This document shows, piece by piece, positions 54,693-64,000 of a DNA stretch of 64,000 nucleotides. A model generated the notes under the pieces. The model was not told the DNA's origin and did not search any database. It was given only the letters and a program-made list of their open reading frames with translations. This DNA comes from Odontesthes bonariensis (taxonomy: Eukaryota > Chordata > Actinopteri > Atheriniformes > Atherinopsidae). The stretch lies in assembly GCF_027942865.1 (NCBI RefSeq), contig NC_134510.1, positions 10,692,743 to 10,756,742 of the forward strand. The letters are read 5' to 3'. Every line of letters begins with the position of its first letter. Position 1 is the first letter of the stretch. The position numbers and the translations under genes were made by a program.

Positions 54693-55185
54693 AAAATGAG
54701 CTTTTATCAGCTGCCTGCCACCAAGTGATGATTGTTTTGATACTCTCACCCATCTTCGGCCTAAATGTCAATAGTCCCCTTCAAATAGCCTAACATGAGG
54801 CCAGGTTGATTCGGTCAAAAGCCCTTTCCCGTTTACTATGGTGTTAAGTGCAAACCAAGACCTTATAATCAACAATGTGCTTTTGCTAATGATTCTGTCC
54901 TGCCCAAAGCACTGTGGAAGGTTGTGACAACACAGCTAGTTGAGCTGTGGTCAGAAGATTCTCATGCAACAAGTGTCTTGGCTGTTGTTTAACAGGGCTC
55001 CTGAGGCAAACAAAAAGTAGGCATAGCATTTGGAAGCAAGAACTCTTCTGAGGTAAAGCGGCCACAATAATCTTTAAACTAGATGATGCAGTGGCAGAAT
55101 AGCAATATGACATGGTATTGCTAAACAAGGAGTAAACTTGAGTGGCCTTGCCAGAGAAAATGGTTCTCTAGGAGAAGTCTGCAAT

Positions 55186-55267
55186 GTCAGAAGTGGGATT
55201 TGAACCCACGCCTCCAGGGGAGACTGCGACCTTAACGCAGCGCCTTAGACCACTCGGCCATCCTGAC
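55186..55267 (-). tRNA. tRNA-Leu(AAG) copy 22
   Basis: Loop TTAAGGT; one D-loop change (CCGAGTGGTC). Confidence 0.94.
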
Positions 55268-55517
55268 TACTAAAAGGAATATTTGACGACACTGTCGGCG
55301 GGTCCAGGCATCATTCCAGCGAATATGTGGGTCTGCGTTGTGTTCGTGTTGAAGGGGAATATTGACGAGGCATGCAGCTTCATGGAAGACTCTCCTTCTG
55401 AGTGATGGGACTGTGATAGCAATTTTCCTGCACCTTGAAACGGGACACCAAAATCTTATTTCACTCCTTGGCGATAGTTGTCTTTTCATCTGACGACTGT
55501 ATCAGTCACACAGAAAT

Positions 55518-55589
55518 TCCTCGTTAGTATAATGGACAGTATCTCCGCCTGTCACGCGGAAGATCGGGGTTCGATTCCCCGATGGGGAG
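55518..55589 (+). tRNA. tRNA-Asp(GUC) copy 23
   Basis: T67 gives a G-T wobble in the acceptor stem. Confidence 0.94.
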
Positions 55590-56082
55590 AAAATGCGCTT
55601 CTATCAGCTGCCTGCCACCAAGTGATGATTGTTTTGATACTCTCACCCATCTTCGGCCTAAATGTCAATAGTCCCCTTCAAATAGCCTAACATGAGGCCA
55701 GGTTGATTCGGTCAAAAGCCCTTTCCCGTTTACTATGGTGTTAAGTGCAAACCAAGACCTTATAATCAACAATGTGCTTTTGCTAATGATTCTGTCCTGC
55801 CCAAAGCACTGTAGAAGGTTGTGACAACACAGCTAGTTGAGCTGTGGTCAGAAGATTCTCATGCAACAAGTGTCTTGGCTGTTGTTTAACAGGGCTCCTG
55901 AGGCAAACAAAAAGTAGGCATAGCATTTGGAAGCAAGAACTGTTCGGAAGTAAAGCGGCCACAATAATCTTTAAACAAGATGATGCAGTGGCAGAATAGC
56001 AATACGACATGGTATTGCTAAGCAAGAAGTAAACTTGGGTTGCCTTGCCAGTGAAAATGTTTCTCTAGGAGAAGTCTGCAAT

Positions 56083-56164
56083 GTCGGAAGTGGGATTTGA
56101 ACCCACGCCTCCAGGGGAGACTGCGACCTGAACGCAGCACCTTAGACCGCTCGGCCATCCTGAC
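56083..56164 (-). tRNA. tRNA-Leu(CAG) copy 23
   Basis: Loop TTCAGGT; one acceptor-stem change at the 3' side (GTCGG on the plus strand) and AAGGTGC before the anticodon stem. Confidence 0.92.
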
Positions 56165-56414
56165 TACTAAAAGGAATATTTGACGACACTGTCGGCGGGC
56201 CCAGGCATCATTCCAGCGAATATGTGGGTCTGCGTTGTGTTCGTGTTGAAGGGGAATATTGACGAGGCATGCAGCTTCATGGAAGACTCTCCTTCTGAGT
56301 GATGGGACTGTGATAGCAATTTTCCTGCACCTTGAAACGGGTCACCAAAATCTTATTTCACTCCTCGGCGATAGTTGTCTTTTCGTCTGACGACTGTGTC
56401 AGTCACACAGAAAT

Positions 56415-56486
56415 TCCTAGTTAGTATAATGGACAGTATCTCCACCTGTCACGCGGAAGATCGGGGTTCGATTCCCCGACGGGGAG
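56415..56486 (+). tRNA. tRNA-Asp(GUC) copy 24
   Basis: A5 (acceptor) and A30 (anticodon stem) mismatches. Confidence 0.87.
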
Positions 56487-56979
56487 AGCTAGGTCTTTTA
56501 TCAGCTGCCTGCCACCAAGTGATGATTGCTTTGATACTCTCACCCATCTTCGGCCTAAATGTCAATAGCCCCCTTCAAATAGCCTAACATGAGGCCAGGT
56601 TGCTTCGGTCAAAAGTCCTTTCCCGTTTACTATGGTGTTAAGTGCAAACCAAGACCTTATAATCAACAATGTGCTTTTGCTAATGATTCTGTCCTGCCCA
56701 AAGCACTGTGGAAGGTTGTGACAACACAGCTAGTTGAGCTGTGGTCAGAAGATTCTCATGCAACAAGTGTCTTGGCTGTTGTTTAACAGGGCTCCTGAGG
56801 CAAACAAAAAGTAGGCATAGCATTTGGAAGCAAGAACTCTTCTGAGGTAAAGCGGCCACAATAATCTTTAAACTAGATGATGCAGTGGCAGAATAGCAAT
56901 ATGACATGGTATTGCTAAGCAAGGAGTAAACTTGAGTGGCCTTGCCAGAGAAAATGGTTCTCTAGGAGAAGTCTGCAAT

Positions 56980-57061
56980 GTCAGAAGTGGGATTTGAACC
57001 CACGCCTCCAGTGGAGACTGCGACCTGAACGCAGCGCCTTAGACCGCTCGGCCATCCTGAC
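56980..57061 (-). tRNA. tRNA-Leu(CAG) copy 24
   Basis: Loop TTCAGGT; one variable-arm change (CTCCACTGGAGG). Confidence 0.93.
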
Positions 57062-57311
57062 TACTAAAAGGAATATTTGACGACACTGTCGGCGGGCCCA
57101 GGCATCATTCCAGCGAATATGTGGGTCTGCGTTGTGTTCGTGTTGAAGGGGAATATTGATGAGGCATGCAGCTTCATGGAAGACTCTCCTTCTGAGTGAT
57201 GGGACTGTGATAGCAATTTTCCTGCACCTTGAAACGGGACAACAAAATCTTATTTCACTCCTTGGCGATAGTTATCTTTTCGTCTGACGACTGTATCAGT
57301 CACACAGAAAT

Positions 57312-57383
57312 TCCTAGTTAGTGTATTGGACAGTATCTCCGCCTGTCACGCGGAAGATTGGGGTTCGATTCCCCGACGGGGAG
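57312..57383 (+). tRNA. tRNA-Asp(GUC) copy 25, altered A box
   Basis: D arm reads TAGTGTATTGG in place of TAGTATAATGG, plus A5 and T49. The most divergent tRNA-Asp of the array; may be a pseudogene. Confidence 0.78.
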
Positions 57384-57876
57384 AGCTTGGTCTTTTATCA
57401 GCTGCCTGCCACCAAGTGATGATTGCTTTGATACTCTCACCCATCTTCGGCCTAAATGTCAATAGCCCCCTTCAAATAGCCTAACATGAGGCCAGGTTGC
57501 TTCGGTCAAAAGTCCTTTCCCGTTTACTATGGTGTTAAGTGCAAACCAAGACCTTATAATCAACAATGTGCTTTTGCTAATGATTCTGTCCTGCCCAAAG
57601 CACTGTGGAAGGTTGTGACAACACAGCTAGTTGAGCTGTGGTCAGAAGATTCTCATGCAACAAGTGTCTTGGCTGTTGTTTAACAGGGCTCCTGAGGCAA
57701 ACAAAAAGTAGGCATAGCATTTGGAAGCAAGAACTGTTCGGAAGTAAAGCGGCCACAATAATCTTTAAACAAGATGATGCAGTGGCAGAATAGCAATACG
57801 ACATGGTATTGCTAAGCAAGAAGTAAACTTGGGTTGCCTTGCCAGTGAAAATGTTTCTCTAGGAGAAGTCTGCAAT

Positions 57877-57958
57877 GTCAGAAGTGGGATTTGAACCCAC
57901 GCCTCCAGGGGAGACTGCGACCTGAACGCAGCGCCTTAGACCGCTCGGCCATCCTGAC
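57877..57958 (-). tRNA. tRNA-Leu(CAG) copy 25
   Basis: Loop TTCAGGT; consensus elsewhere. Confidence 0.95.
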
Positions 57959-58208
57959 TACTAAAAGGAATATTTGACGACACTGTCGGCGGGCCCAGGC
58001 ATCATTCCAGCGAATATGTGGGTCTGCGTTGTGTTCGTGTTGAAGGGGAATATTGACGAGGCATGCAGCTTCATGGAAGACTCTCCTTCTGAGTGATGGT
58101 ACTGTGATAGCAATTTTCCTGCACCTTGAAATGGGACACCAAAATCTTATTTCACTCCTTGGCGATAGTTGTCTTTTCGTCTGACGACTGTGTCAGTCAC
58201 ACAGAAAT

Positions 58209-58280
58209 TCCTCGTTAGTATAATGGACAGTATCTCCGCCTGTCACGCGGAAGATCGGGGTTCGATTCCCCGACGGGGAG
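58209..58280 (+). tRNA. tRNA-Asp(GUC) copy 26
   Basis: Array consensus. Confidence 0.96.
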
Positions 58281-58773
58281 AAAATGCGCTTTTATCAGCT
58301 GCCTGCCACCAAGTGATGATTGTTTTGATACTCTCACCCATCTTCGGCCTAAATGTCAATAGCCCCCTTCAAATAGCCTAACATGAGGCCAGGTTGCTTC
58401 GGTCAAAAGTCCTTTCCCGTTTACTATGGTGTTAAGTGCAAACCAAGACCTTATAATCAACAATGTGCTTTTGCTAATGATTCTGTCCTGCCCAAAGCAC
58501 TGTGGAAGGTTGTGACAACACAGCTAGTTGAGCTGTGGTCAGAAGATTCTCATGCAACAAGTGTCTTGGCTGTTGTTTAACAGGGCTCCTGAGGCAAACA
58601 AAAAGTAGGCATAGCATTTGGAAGCAAGAACTCTTCTGAGGTAAAGCGGCCACAATAATCTTTAAACTAGATGATGCAGTGGCAGAATAGCAATATGACA
58701 TGGTATTGCTAAACAAGGAGTAAACTTGAGTGGCCTTGCCAGAGAAAATGGTTCTCTAGGAGAAGTCTGCAAT

Positions 58774-58855
58774 GTCAGAAGTGGGATTTGAACCCACGCC
58801 TCCAGGGGAGACTGCGACCTTAACGCAGCGCCTTAGACCACTCGGCCATCCTGAC
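58774..58855 (-). tRNA. tRNA-Leu(AAG) copy 26
   Basis: Loop TTAAGGT; D-loop variant CCGAGTGGTC shared with copy 22. Confidence 0.94.
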
Positions 58856-59105
58856 TACTAAAAGGAATATTTGACGACACTGTCGGCGGGTCCAGGCATC
58901 ATTCCAGCGAATATGTGGGTCTGCGTTGTGTTCGTGTTGAAGGGGAATATTGACGAGGCATGCAGCTTCATGGAAGACTCTCCTTCTGAGTGATGGGACT
59001 GTGATAGCAATTTTCCTGCACCTTGAAACGGGACACCAAAATCTTATTTCACTCCTTGGCGATAGTTGTCTTTTCATCTGACGACTGTATCAGTCACACA
59101 GAAAT

Positions 59106-59177
59106 TCCTCGTTAGTATAATGGACAGTATCTCCGCCTGTCACGCGGAAGATCGGGGTTCGATTCCCCGACGGGGAG
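59106..59177 (+). tRNA. tRNA-Asp(GUC) copy 27
   Basis: Array consensus. Confidence 0.96.
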
Positions 59178-59670
59178 AAAATGCGCTTTTATCAGCTGCC
59201 TGCCACCAAGTGATGATTGTTTTGATACTCTCACCCATCTTCGGCCTAAATGTCAATAGCCCCCTTCAAATAGCCTAACATGAGGCCAGGTTGCTTCGGT
59301 CAAAAGCCCTTTCCCGTTTACTATGGTGTTAAGTGCAAACCAAGACCTTATAATCAACAATGTGCTTTTGCTAATGATTCTGTCCTGCCCAAAGCACTGT
59401 GGAAGGTTGTGACAACACAGCTAGTTGAGCTGTGGTCAGAAGATTCTCATGCAACAAGTGTCTTGGCTGTTGTTTAACAGGGCTCCTGAGGCAAACAAAA
59501 AGTAGGCATAGCATTTGGAAGCAAGAACTGTTCGGAAGTAAAGCGGCCACAATAATCTTTAAACAAGATGATGCAGTGGCAGAATAGCAATACGACATGG
59601 TATTGCTAAGCAAGGAGTAAACTTGGGTTGCCTTGCCAGAGAATATGTTTCTCTAGGAGAAGTCTGCAAT

Positions 59671-59752
59671 GTCAGAAGTGGGATTTGAACCCACGCCTCC
59701 AGTGGAGACTGCGACCTGAACGCAGCGCCTTAGACCGCTCGGCCATCCTGAC
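59671..59752 (-). tRNA. tRNA-Leu(CAG) copy 27
   Basis: Loop TTCAGGT; variable-arm change as in copy 24. The usual downstream T4 run is interrupted (GAGAATATG on the plus strand), so termination may differ. Confidence 0.92.
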
Positions 59753-60002
59753 TACTAAAAGGAATATTTGACGACACTGTCGGCGGGCCCAGGCATCATT
59801 CCAGCGAATATGTGGGTCTGCGTTGTGTTCGTGTTGAAGGGGAATATTGATGAGGCATGCAGCTTCATGGAAGACTCTCCTTCTGAGTGATGGGACTGTG
59901 ATAGCAATTTTCCTGCACCTTGAAACGGGACACCAAAATCTTATTTCACTCCTTGGCGATAGTTGTCTTTTCGTCTGACGACTGTGTCAGTCACACAGAA
60001 AT

Positions 60003-60074
60003 TCCTAGTTAGTATAATGGACAGTATCTCCGCCTGTCAAGCGGAAGATCGGGGTTCGATTCCCCGACGGGGAG
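60003..60074 (+). tRNA. tRNA-Asp(GUC) copy 28
   Basis: A5 acceptor mismatch and A38 in the anticodon loop (CTGTCAA). C38 is normally kept in tRNA-Asp and is part of the Dnmt2 target site, so this copy may be compromised. Confidence 0.85.
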
Positions 60075-60567
60075 AGCTAGGTCTTTTATCAGCTGCCTGC
60101 CACCAAGTGATGATTGTTTTGATACTCTCACGCATCTTCGGCCTAAATGTCAATAGCCCCCTTCAAATAGCCTAACATGAGGCCAGGTTGCTTCGGTCAA
60201 AAGCCCTTTCCCGTTTACTATGGTGTTAAGTGCAAACCAAGACCTTATAATCAACAATGTGCTTTTGCTAATGATTCTGTCCTGCCCAAAGCACTGTGGA
60301 AGGTTGTGACAACACAGCTAGTTGAGCTGTGGTCAGAAGATTCTCATGCAACAAGTGTCTTGGCTGTTGTTTAACAGGGCTCCTGAGGCAAACAAAAAGT
60401 AGGCATAGCATTTGGAAGCAAGAACTGTTCGGAAGTAAAGCGGCCACAATAATCTTTAAACAAAATGATGCAGTGGCAGAATAGCAATACGACATGGTAT
60501 TGCTAAGCAAGGAGTAAACTTGGGTTGCCTTGCCAGAGAAAATGTTTCTCTAGGAGAAGTCTGGAAT

Positions 60568-60649
60568 GTCAGAAGTGTGATTTGAACCCACGCCTCCAGG
60601 GGAGACTGCGACCTTAACGCTGCGCCTTAGACCGCTCGGCCATCCTGAC
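60568..60649 (-). tRNA. tRNA-Leu(AAG) copy 28
   Basis: Loop TTAAGGT; mismatches in the T stem (CACAC) and anticodon stem (CAGCG). Confidence 0.85.
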
Positions 60650-60899
60650 TACTAAAAGGAATATTTGACGACACTGTTGGCGGGTCCAGGCATCATTCCA
60701 GCGAATATGTGGGTCTGCGTTGTGTTCGTGTTGAAGGGGAATATTGACGAGGCATGCAGCTTCATGGAAGACTCTCCTTCTGAGTGATGGGACTGTGATA
60801 GCAATTTTCCTGCACCTTGAAACGGGACACCAAAATCTTATTTCGCTCCTTGGCGATAGTTGTCTTTTCGTCTGACGACTGTATCAGTCACACAGAAAT

Positions 60900-60971
60900 T
60901 CCTCGTTAGTATAATGGACAGTATCTCCGCCTGTCACGCGGAAGATTGGGGTTCGATTCCCCGACGGGGAG
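60900..60971 (+). tRNA. tRNA-Asp(GUC) copy 29
   Basis: T49 wobble; otherwise consensus. Confidence 0.95.
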
Positions 60972-61464
60972 AAAATGCGCTTTTATCAGCTGCCTGCCAC
61001 CAAGTGATGATTGCTTTGATACTCTCACCCATCTTCGGCCTAAATGTCAATAGCCCCCTTCAAATAGCCTAACATGAGGCCAGGTTGCTTCGGTCAAAAG
61101 TCCTTTCCCGTTTACTATGGTGTTAAGTGCAAACCAAGACCTTATAATCAACAATGTGCTTTTGCTAATGATTCTGTCCTGCCCAAAGCACTGTGGAAGG
61201 TTGTGACAACACAGCTAGTTGAGCTGTGGTCAGAAGATTCTCATGCAACAAGTGTCTTGGCTGTTGTTTAACAGGGCTCCTGAGGCAAACAAAAAGTAGG
61301 CATAGCATTTGGAAGCAAGAACTGTTCGGAAGTAAAGCGGCCACAATAATCTTTAAACAAGATGATGCAGTGGCAGAATAGCAATACGACATGGTATTGC
61401 TAAGCAAGGAGTAAACTTGGGTTGCCTTGCCAGTGAAAATGTTTCTCTAGGAGAAGTCTGCAAT

Positions 61465-61546
61465 GTCAGAAGTGGGATTTGAACCCACGCCTCCAGGGGA
61501 GACTGCGACCTGAACGCAGCACCTTAGACCGCTCGGCCATCCTGAC
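61465..61546 (-). tRNA. tRNA-Leu(CAG) copy 29
   Basis: Loop TTCAGGT; AAGGTGC variant before the anticodon stem as in copy 23. Confidence 0.94.
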
Positions 61547-61796
61547 TACTAAAAGGAATATTTGACGACACTGTCGGCGGGCCCAGGCATCATTCCAGCG
61601 AATATGTGGGTCTGCGTTGTGTTCGTGTTGAAGGGGAATATTGACGAGGCATGCAGCTTCATGGAAGACTCTCCTTCTGAGTGATGGGACTGTGATAGCA
61701 ATTTTCCTGCACCTTGAAACGGGACACCAAAATCTTATTTCACTCCTTGGCGATAGTTGTCTTTTCGTCTGACGACTGTATCAGTCACACAGAAGT

Positions 61797-61868
61797 TCCT
61801 CGTTAGTATAATGGACAGTATCTCCGCCTGTCACGCGGAAGATCGGGGTTCGATTCCCCGACGGGGAG
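61797..61868 (+). tRNA. tRNA-Asp(GUC) copy 30
   Basis: Array-consensus gene; the base just upstream differs (AGAAGT). Confidence 0.96.
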
Positions 61869-62361
61869 AGCTAGGTCTTTTATCAGCTGCCTGCCACCAA
61901 GTGATGATTGTTTTGATACTCTCACGCATCTTCGGCCTAAATGTCAATAGCCCCCTTCAAATAGCCTAACATGAGGCCAGGTTGCTTCGGTCAAAAGCCC
62001 TTTCCCGTTTACTATGGTGTTAAGTGCAAACCAAGACCTTATAATCAACAATGTGCTTTTGCTAATGATTCTGTCCTGCCCAAAGCACTGTGGAAGGTTG
62101 TGACAACACAGCTAGTTGAGCTGTGGTCAGAAGATTCTCATGCAACAAGTGTCTTGGCTGTTGTTTAACAGGGCTCCTGAGGCAAACAAAAAGTAGGCAT
62201 AGCATTTGGAAGCAAGAACTGTTCGGAAGTAAAGCGGCCACAATAATCTTTAAACAAGATGATGCAGTGGCAGAATAGCAATACGACATGGTATTGCTAA
62301 GCAAGGAGTAAACTTGGGTTGCCTTGCCAGTGAAAATGTTTCCCTAGGAGAAGTCTGCAAT

Positions 62362-62443
62362 GTCAGAAGTGTGATTTGAACCCACGCCTCCAGGGGAGAC
62401 TGCGACCTGAACGCATCGCCTTAGACCGCTCGGCCATCCTGAC
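62362..62443 (-). tRNA. tRNA-Leu(CAG) copy 30
   Basis: Loop TTCAGGT; T-stem (CACAC) and anticodon-stem (ATGCG) mismatches. Confidence 0.86.
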
Positions 62444-62693
62444 TGCTAAAAGGAATATTTGACGACACTGTCGGCGGGCCCAGGCATCATTCCAACGAAT
62501 ATGTGGGTCTGCGTTGTGTTCGTGTTGAAGGGGAATATTGACGAGGCATGCAGCTTCATGGAAGACTCTCCTTCTGAGTGATGGGACTGTGATAGCAATT
62601 TTCCTGCACCTTGAAACGGGACACCAAAATCTTATTTCACTCCTCGGCGATAGTTGTCTTTTCGTCTGACGACTGTGTCAGTCACACAGAAAT

Positions 62694-62765
62694 TCCTAGT
62701 TAGTATAATGGACAGTATCTCCGCCTGTCACGCGAAAGATCGGGGTTCGATTCCCCGACGGGGAG
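62694..62765 (+). tRNA. tRNA-Asp(GUC) copy 31
   Basis: A5 acceptor mismatch and A42 in the anticodon stem (GCGAA). Confidence 0.86.
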
Positions 62766-63258
62766 AGCTAGGTCTTTTATCAGCTGCCTGCCACCAAGTG
62801 ATGATTGCTTTGATACTCTCACCCATCTTCGGCCTAAATGTCAATAGCCCCCTTCAAATAGCCTAACATGAGGCCAGGTTGCTTCGGTCAAAAGTCCTTT
62901 CCCGTTTACTATGGTGTTAAGTGCAAACCAAGACCTTATAATCAACAATGTGCTTTTGCTAATGATTCTGTCCTGCACAAAGCACTGTGGAAGGTTGTGA
63001 CAACACAGCTAGTTGAGCTGTGGTCAGAAGATTCTCATGCAACAAGTGTCTTGGCTGTTGTTTAACAGGGCTCCTGAGGCAAACAAAAAGTAGGCATAGC
63101 ATTTGGAAGCAAGAACTCTTCTGAGGTAAAGCGGCCACAATAATCTTTAAACTAGATGATGCAGTGGCAGAATAGCAATATGACATGGTATTGCTAAACA
63201 AGGAGTAAACTTGAGTGGCCTTGCCAGAGAAAATGGTTCTCTAGGAGAAGTCTGCAAT

Positions 63259-63340
63259 GTCAGAAGTGGGATTTGAACCCACGCCTCCAGGGGAGACTGC
63301 GACCTTAACGCAGCGCCTTAGACCGCTCGGCCATCCTGAC
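63259..63340 (-). tRNA. tRNA-Leu(AAG) copy 31
   Basis: Array consensus, loop TTAAGGT. Last tRNA-Leu in the window. Confidence 0.96.
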
Positions 63341-63590
63341 TACGAAAAGGAATATTTGACGACACTGTCGGCGGGCCCAGGCATCATTCCAGCGAATATG
63401 TGGGTCTGCGTTGTGTTCGTGTTGAAGGGGAATATTGACGAGGCATGCAGCTTCATGGAAGACTCTCCTTCTGAGTGATGGGACTGTGATAGCAATTTTC
63501 CTGCACCTTGAAACGGGACACCAAAATCTTATTTCACTCCTTGGCGATAGTTATCTTTTCGTCTGACGACTGTATCAGTCACACAGAAGT

Positions 63591-63662
63591 TCCTCGTTAG
63601 TATAATGGACAGTATCTCCGCCTGTCACGCGGAAGATTGGGGTTCGATTCCCCGAAGGGGAG
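63591..63662 (+). tRNA. tRNA-Asp(GUC) copy 32
   Basis: T49 and A67 variants, matching copy 22 exactly ten units earlier. The unit continues past the window edge. Confidence 0.9.
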
Positions 63663-64000
63663 AAAATGAGCTTTTATCAGCTGCCTGCCACCAAGTGATG
63701 ATTGTTTTGATACTCTCACCCATCTTCGGCCTAAATGTCAATAGTCCCCTTCAAATAGCCTAACATGAGGCCAGGTTGATTCGGTCAAAAGCCCTTTCCC
63801 GTTTACTATGGTGTTAAGTGCAAACCAAGACCTTATAATCAACAATGTGCTTTTGCTAATGATTCTGTCCTGCCCAAAGCACTGTAGAAGGTTGTGACAA
63901 CACAGCTAGTTGAGCTGTGGTCAGAAGATTCTCATGCAACAAGTGTCTTGGCTGTTGTTTAACAGGGCTCCTGAGGCAAACAAAAAGTAGGCATAGCATT

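Larger units (their letters stand above)
35817..64000. repeat. tandem tRNA array, 897/898-bp unit, at least 31 units
   Basis: Each unit holds tRNA-Asp(GUC) on the plus strand, a 493-494-bp spacer, tRNA-Leu on the minus strand and a 250-bp spacer to the next tRNA-Asp. The two genes of a unit converge; neighbours across the 250-bp spacer diverge. Five units are 898 bp (8, 10, 12, 16 and 18, counted by their tRNA-Asp); the first is 835 bp, lacking about 62 bp near 36,111. The spacers carry no other supportable gene. T4 runs follow tRNA-Asp by about 10 bases and tRNA-Leu by about 25-30 bases, fitting Pol III termination. The array continues past the right edge. Confidence 0.97.

Noticed and set aside
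36636-62866. Repeated plus-strand ORFs of ~70 codons (MSFRLTTVSVTQKF...) in every unit
   Set aside because: They read straight through the tRNA-Asp gene (MDSISACHAEDRGSIPRR is translated tRNA). The repetition follows the tandem unit and not protein selection.
36941-63201. Repeated minus-strand ORFs of ~80 codons (MLSNTMSYCYSATASS...)
   Set aside because: They lie in the inter-tRNA spacer, show no domain and are broken by neutral spacer variants; chance open frames in a tandem repeat.
63257-63478. ORF starting MSEVGFEPTPPGETATL
   Set aside because: This is the antisense translation of tRNA-Leu, a well-known source of false proteins.
35817-64000. CRISPR-like regular repeat array
   Set aside because: The period is ~897 bp, the 'spacers' are also repeated, and the repeats are tRNA genes in a eukaryotic context.

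Overview
The window looks like nuclear DNA of a teleost fish. The clues are Rex1-, L2- and L1-type LINEs, several hAT elements, TTAA-target (Kolobok-type) DNA transposons, a Ty3/Gypsy fossil and GT/AG-spliced exons of an animal deubiquitinase. The species cannot be named from sequence alone.

Bases 1-32,000 are a mosaic of duplicated blocks. One block type carries a 7SL (signal recognition particle) RNA gene. It occurs five times: three full-length genes on the minus strand (about 2,660-2,956, 25,676-25,972, 29,126-29,422) and two plus-strand fragments (15,621-15,698 and 18,374-18,616). The blocks appear in both orientations. Bases 1-2,425 recur inverted at about 21,400-23,760, and 2,423-4,785 recur in direct orientation at 28,888-31,250. 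Between and inside them lie a hAT element (4,867-6,408), a small element carrying a RecQ-like helicase exon (6,417-6,950; a sister copy at 31,372-31,981), a second hAT with perfect 8-bp target duplications and a nested TTAA MITE (6,985-8,719), LTR fossils, LINE ends, a 17-bp minisatellite, and a 5'-truncated USP42/USP36-like deubiquitinase on the minus strand (11,686-15,347). A 1.76-kb Kolobok-type element with a THAP exon has split one block at 26,391-28,152.

Bases 31,262-35,580 hold an L1 ORF2 endonuclease fragment (minus strand, split by the RecQ-carrying element) and a nearly full-length GTF2IRD2-like hAT transposase gene with one in-frame stop and one frameshift. A promoter-like stretch (ETS and perfect CRE motifs) with a short acidic/serine-rich N-terminal coding segment follows at 35,615-35,820.

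From about 35,817 to the right edge the window is one tandem array with an 897/898-bp period. Each unit has tRNA-Asp(GUC) on the plus strand and tRNA-Leu on the minus strand. I count 32 tRNA-Asp and 31 tRNA-Leu genes, and the array runs off the edge. The tRNA-Leu copies share one body but carry two anticodons: 19 AAG and 12 CAG. Private variants recur at fixed distances, showing higher-order repeats (dimers of about 1.8 kb and a six-unit, 5,384-bp duplication). Intact Pol III boxes and anticodon loops in most copies suggest a working tRNA factory. Two small RNA gene families (7SL and tRNA) thus dominate the window's functional content.
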